A stretch of DNA of 64,000 bases, taken from Nitrospirota bacterium. Lineage in GTDB: Bacteria; Nitrospirota; Nitrospiria; Nitrospirales; Nitrospiraceae. The notes under the pieces are model-generated. The model saw nothing but the letters and a program-made list of their open reading frames with translations, was not told where the DNA came from and made no database searches. Of the stretch, positions 62,681-64,000 are shown piece after piece. The DNA lies in the NCBI GenBank assembly GCA_040755395.1, contig JBFMAX010000008.1, positions 62,001 through 126,000 on the forward strand, given 5' to 3'. The translations under genes and the position numbers were made by a program. The stretch's first letter is position 1. Every line of letters starts with the position of its first letter.

Positions 62681-64000
62681 TTAGAACGTCTTGCCCTTCC
62701 TCTTGTTTGCCCGACGGGCTAGGACCCAGCCCTCTAAAATCACGATACCCACCGCGATCAGAGTCGGATAGATGTATACCTCCTTCGGAATGGGAGGCTC
62801 CAGGAAGGTGTAGTAGAAAGCGGACACGGACATCTTTCTGCCGGCATCGCCGTTATGGCCGTCCCAGACAAAGAAGACGGTGGGGATATACTTGCCTACG
62901 TCAAACTGGGTGTCCTCATCATAATCCGCCTTGAGTGGGCGTGACACCATCAGCGTCCATTGTCCGTTTTTCCACTCAGCTTTCAACACCTTGATCTTTT
63001 CCTGAAAGTCGTCCCGCTCCTCGAAGTCCTGATCCCACCCGGTTCCTTTGAAAGCGCGAAGCGATCCGTCCGCTTCCCACTTGATGATGTCAACAGCAAA
63101 CTTCTGATCACCCCATAGGTATCGGGGTTTAAACGGGGGCGGGATCTCCTGCCACTTAATCGGAAACTGGAATGCAAGCGCGTCGTTGTAGACCGTGTAC
63201 TTGTTTTGATTCGCTGCGATGGAACCGGCTTCACCTGTCTTGGGAGGTTGTTCCATCACGCCATATTGCTCCACATTCACTTCCGTTGGTTGCCAAGGCG
63301 GAGGTTCCGTCGCTACGCTCTTCGAGCGATCATCCCATTGGAATAAGAACACGATCTCTTTATCGTTGTACAGAGACTTCACCCAAACATCGTCGATTCG
63401 AGTCACAAAATTCCTGGGCTTGTGGGTGATCTGCCCACCCAGCGCGACGTAGCGCCTAACCTGCTTCTTCCACATTTCACTCTCGGGATCATCCGAGATC
63501 TCTCCCTCAACAGGGCCCGAAGGAATGACAAAGTTGATCTTCGGCTTATCGGTCAGCGGATCGATGGGAAGCGGACTGCCATCCTGATCGCGCTCACAGA
63601 GTGAGTTCACAAAATTAGCAATGTGCCAGCGCTCCTCGATCGTCGTGTTATCGGCAAAGGACGGCATCGGCGTGCCGCTGACCCCGGTCGAGAATGTACG
63701 GAAAATATTCTTGACGTTGTAAGGATCTTGACGGCTCCCCCTGAAGTTCCAGCATTTATGCCAATCCGCCGGCTGAATCGGGAATCCCCAGTCATCCTTC
63801 AAATTGAAAGCATTGCCGTCTCCCCGTCCTTCGACCCCGTGGCATTCAATGCACTTCTTGTCAACGACCAACTGGGCCCCTTTCTCGATACTCTCTTTGC
63901 TGGGAGGAACCGGTTTGAGGCTGTCCAACTGAAGCACTGTCACTGTCTCGGTTTCCTTATCTGTGAACTTTCGATCTTTGACCAATTGCGTCGTTACAAA
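62681..64000 (-). CDS. Cytochrome c / NxrC-like fusion protein, C-terminal part
   Basis: The frame is open to the right edge, so the N-terminus is missing; 439 residues are visible. A cytochrome c domain comes first (DKKCIECHGVEGRGDGNAFN, with Met ligand candidate in GTPMPSFAD). An EB_dh/NxrC-type domain follows (VFLFQWDDRSKSV, LWGDQKFAVDIIKWEADGS, TVFFVWDGHNGDAGRKM). The end is a membrane helix (YIYPTLIAVGIVILEGWVLA) with a basic tail. Upstream sequence may hold a further haem. It probably links a nitrite oxidoreductase to the membrane electron chain. Confidence 0.85.
   Translation of the reverse strand, partial: FVTTQLVKDRKFTDKETETVTVLQLDSLKPVPPSKESIEKGAQLVVDKKCIECHGVEGRGDGNAFNLKDDWGFPIQPADWHKCWNFRGSRQDPYNVKNIFRTFSTGVSGTPMPSFADNTTIEERWHIANFVNSLCERDQDGSPLPIDPLTDKPKINFVIPSGPVEGEISDDPESEMWKKQVRRYVALGGQITHKPRNFVTRIDDVWVKSLYNDKEIVFLFQWDDRSKSVATEPPPWQPTEVNVEQYGVMEQPPKTGEAGSIAANQNKYTVYNDALAFQFPIKWQEIPPPFKPRYLWGDQKFAVDIIKWEADGSLRAFKGTGWDQDFEERDDFQEKIKVLKAEWKNGQWTLMVSRPLKADYDEDTQFDVGKYIPTVFFVWDGHNGDAGRKMSVSAFYYTFLEPPIPKEVYIYPTLIAVGIVILEGWVLARRANKRKGKTF

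Noticed and set aside
1-64000. CRISPR arrays, rRNA and tRNA genes, intact transposases or integrases
   Set aside because: I looked for regular spaced repeats, tRNA-like cloverleaf ends and transposase motifs and found none convincing; repeats seen are isolated palindromes.

Overview
The window (about 60% GC, densely packed, most genes on the minus strand) looks like a chromosome segment of a Nitrospira-type nitrite oxidiser (Nitrospirota). The case rests on three ethylbenzene-dehydrogenase-gamma/NxrC-like haem proteins, two paralogous pentahaem cytochromes c, a TorD-type molybdoenzyme chaperone, a NapG-like 4x[4Fe-4S] protein, an extra TatA and MobA, together with a prokaryotic ubiquitin-like protein (Pup) and a SmbP-like protein. 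The catalytic NxrA/NxrB subunits are not in the window. A third NxrC-like protein, fused to cytochrome c, runs off the right edge.

Layout. 1-8.8 kb: housekeeping and envelope genes (partial exported protein, DUF255 thioredoxin-like protein, M28 peptidase, TolC-type outer-membrane protein, CPBP-like membrane protein, RNase Z-like hydrolase, GlpM/DUF3147-like protein). 8.8-10.5 kb: a graveyard of broken accessory genes (a frameshifted RelE, an antitoxin with a C-terminally replaced ParE, an unidentified fragment, a frameshifted and truncated WYL regulator). 10.5-24.3 kb: UvrA with an in-frame palindromic repeat, a three-domain lipoprotein, YqgE, a nitrilase-family amidase, SmbP, a sulfurtransferase, a membrane-anchored pentahaem cytochrome translationally coupled to a histone-deacetylase-like hydrolase, small TPR and nuclease-like proteins, and PepF. 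24.4-26.4 kb: Fur-box-controlled Bfd, an exported flavodoxin, a zinc ribbon and DUF192. 26.4-34.8 kb: MscS-cNMP channel, Rel, RecJ, Pup and a K+-independent H+-pyrophosphatase.

35.0-48.9 kb is a unidirectional minus-strand block that I read as a nitrite-oxidoreductase accessory and electron-transfer region: two pentahaem cytochromes, a PDZ protein, an NxrC-like protein, an NHL protein, TatA, a TPR protein, a polytopic membrane protein, a radical SAM protein, a second NxrC-like protein, a TorD chaperone, a 4x[4Fe-4S] protein, and an unrecognised protein with an HELTH motif and two CxxC pairs. The first gene of the block has a near-consensus sigma70 promoter. A seven-bladed WD40 protein is divergent from it.

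50.2-62.6 kb, all minus strand: mobA, a GT9 glycosyltransferase, argS, tgt, yajC, secD, secF, then a Cache/HAMP/PAS histidine kinase overlapping its NtrC-type sigma54 activator. 62.7-64.0 kb: the partial cytochrome c/NxrC-like protein, followed by a perfect 17-bp terminator hairpin. I found no tRNA, rRNA, CRISPR array or intact transposase.
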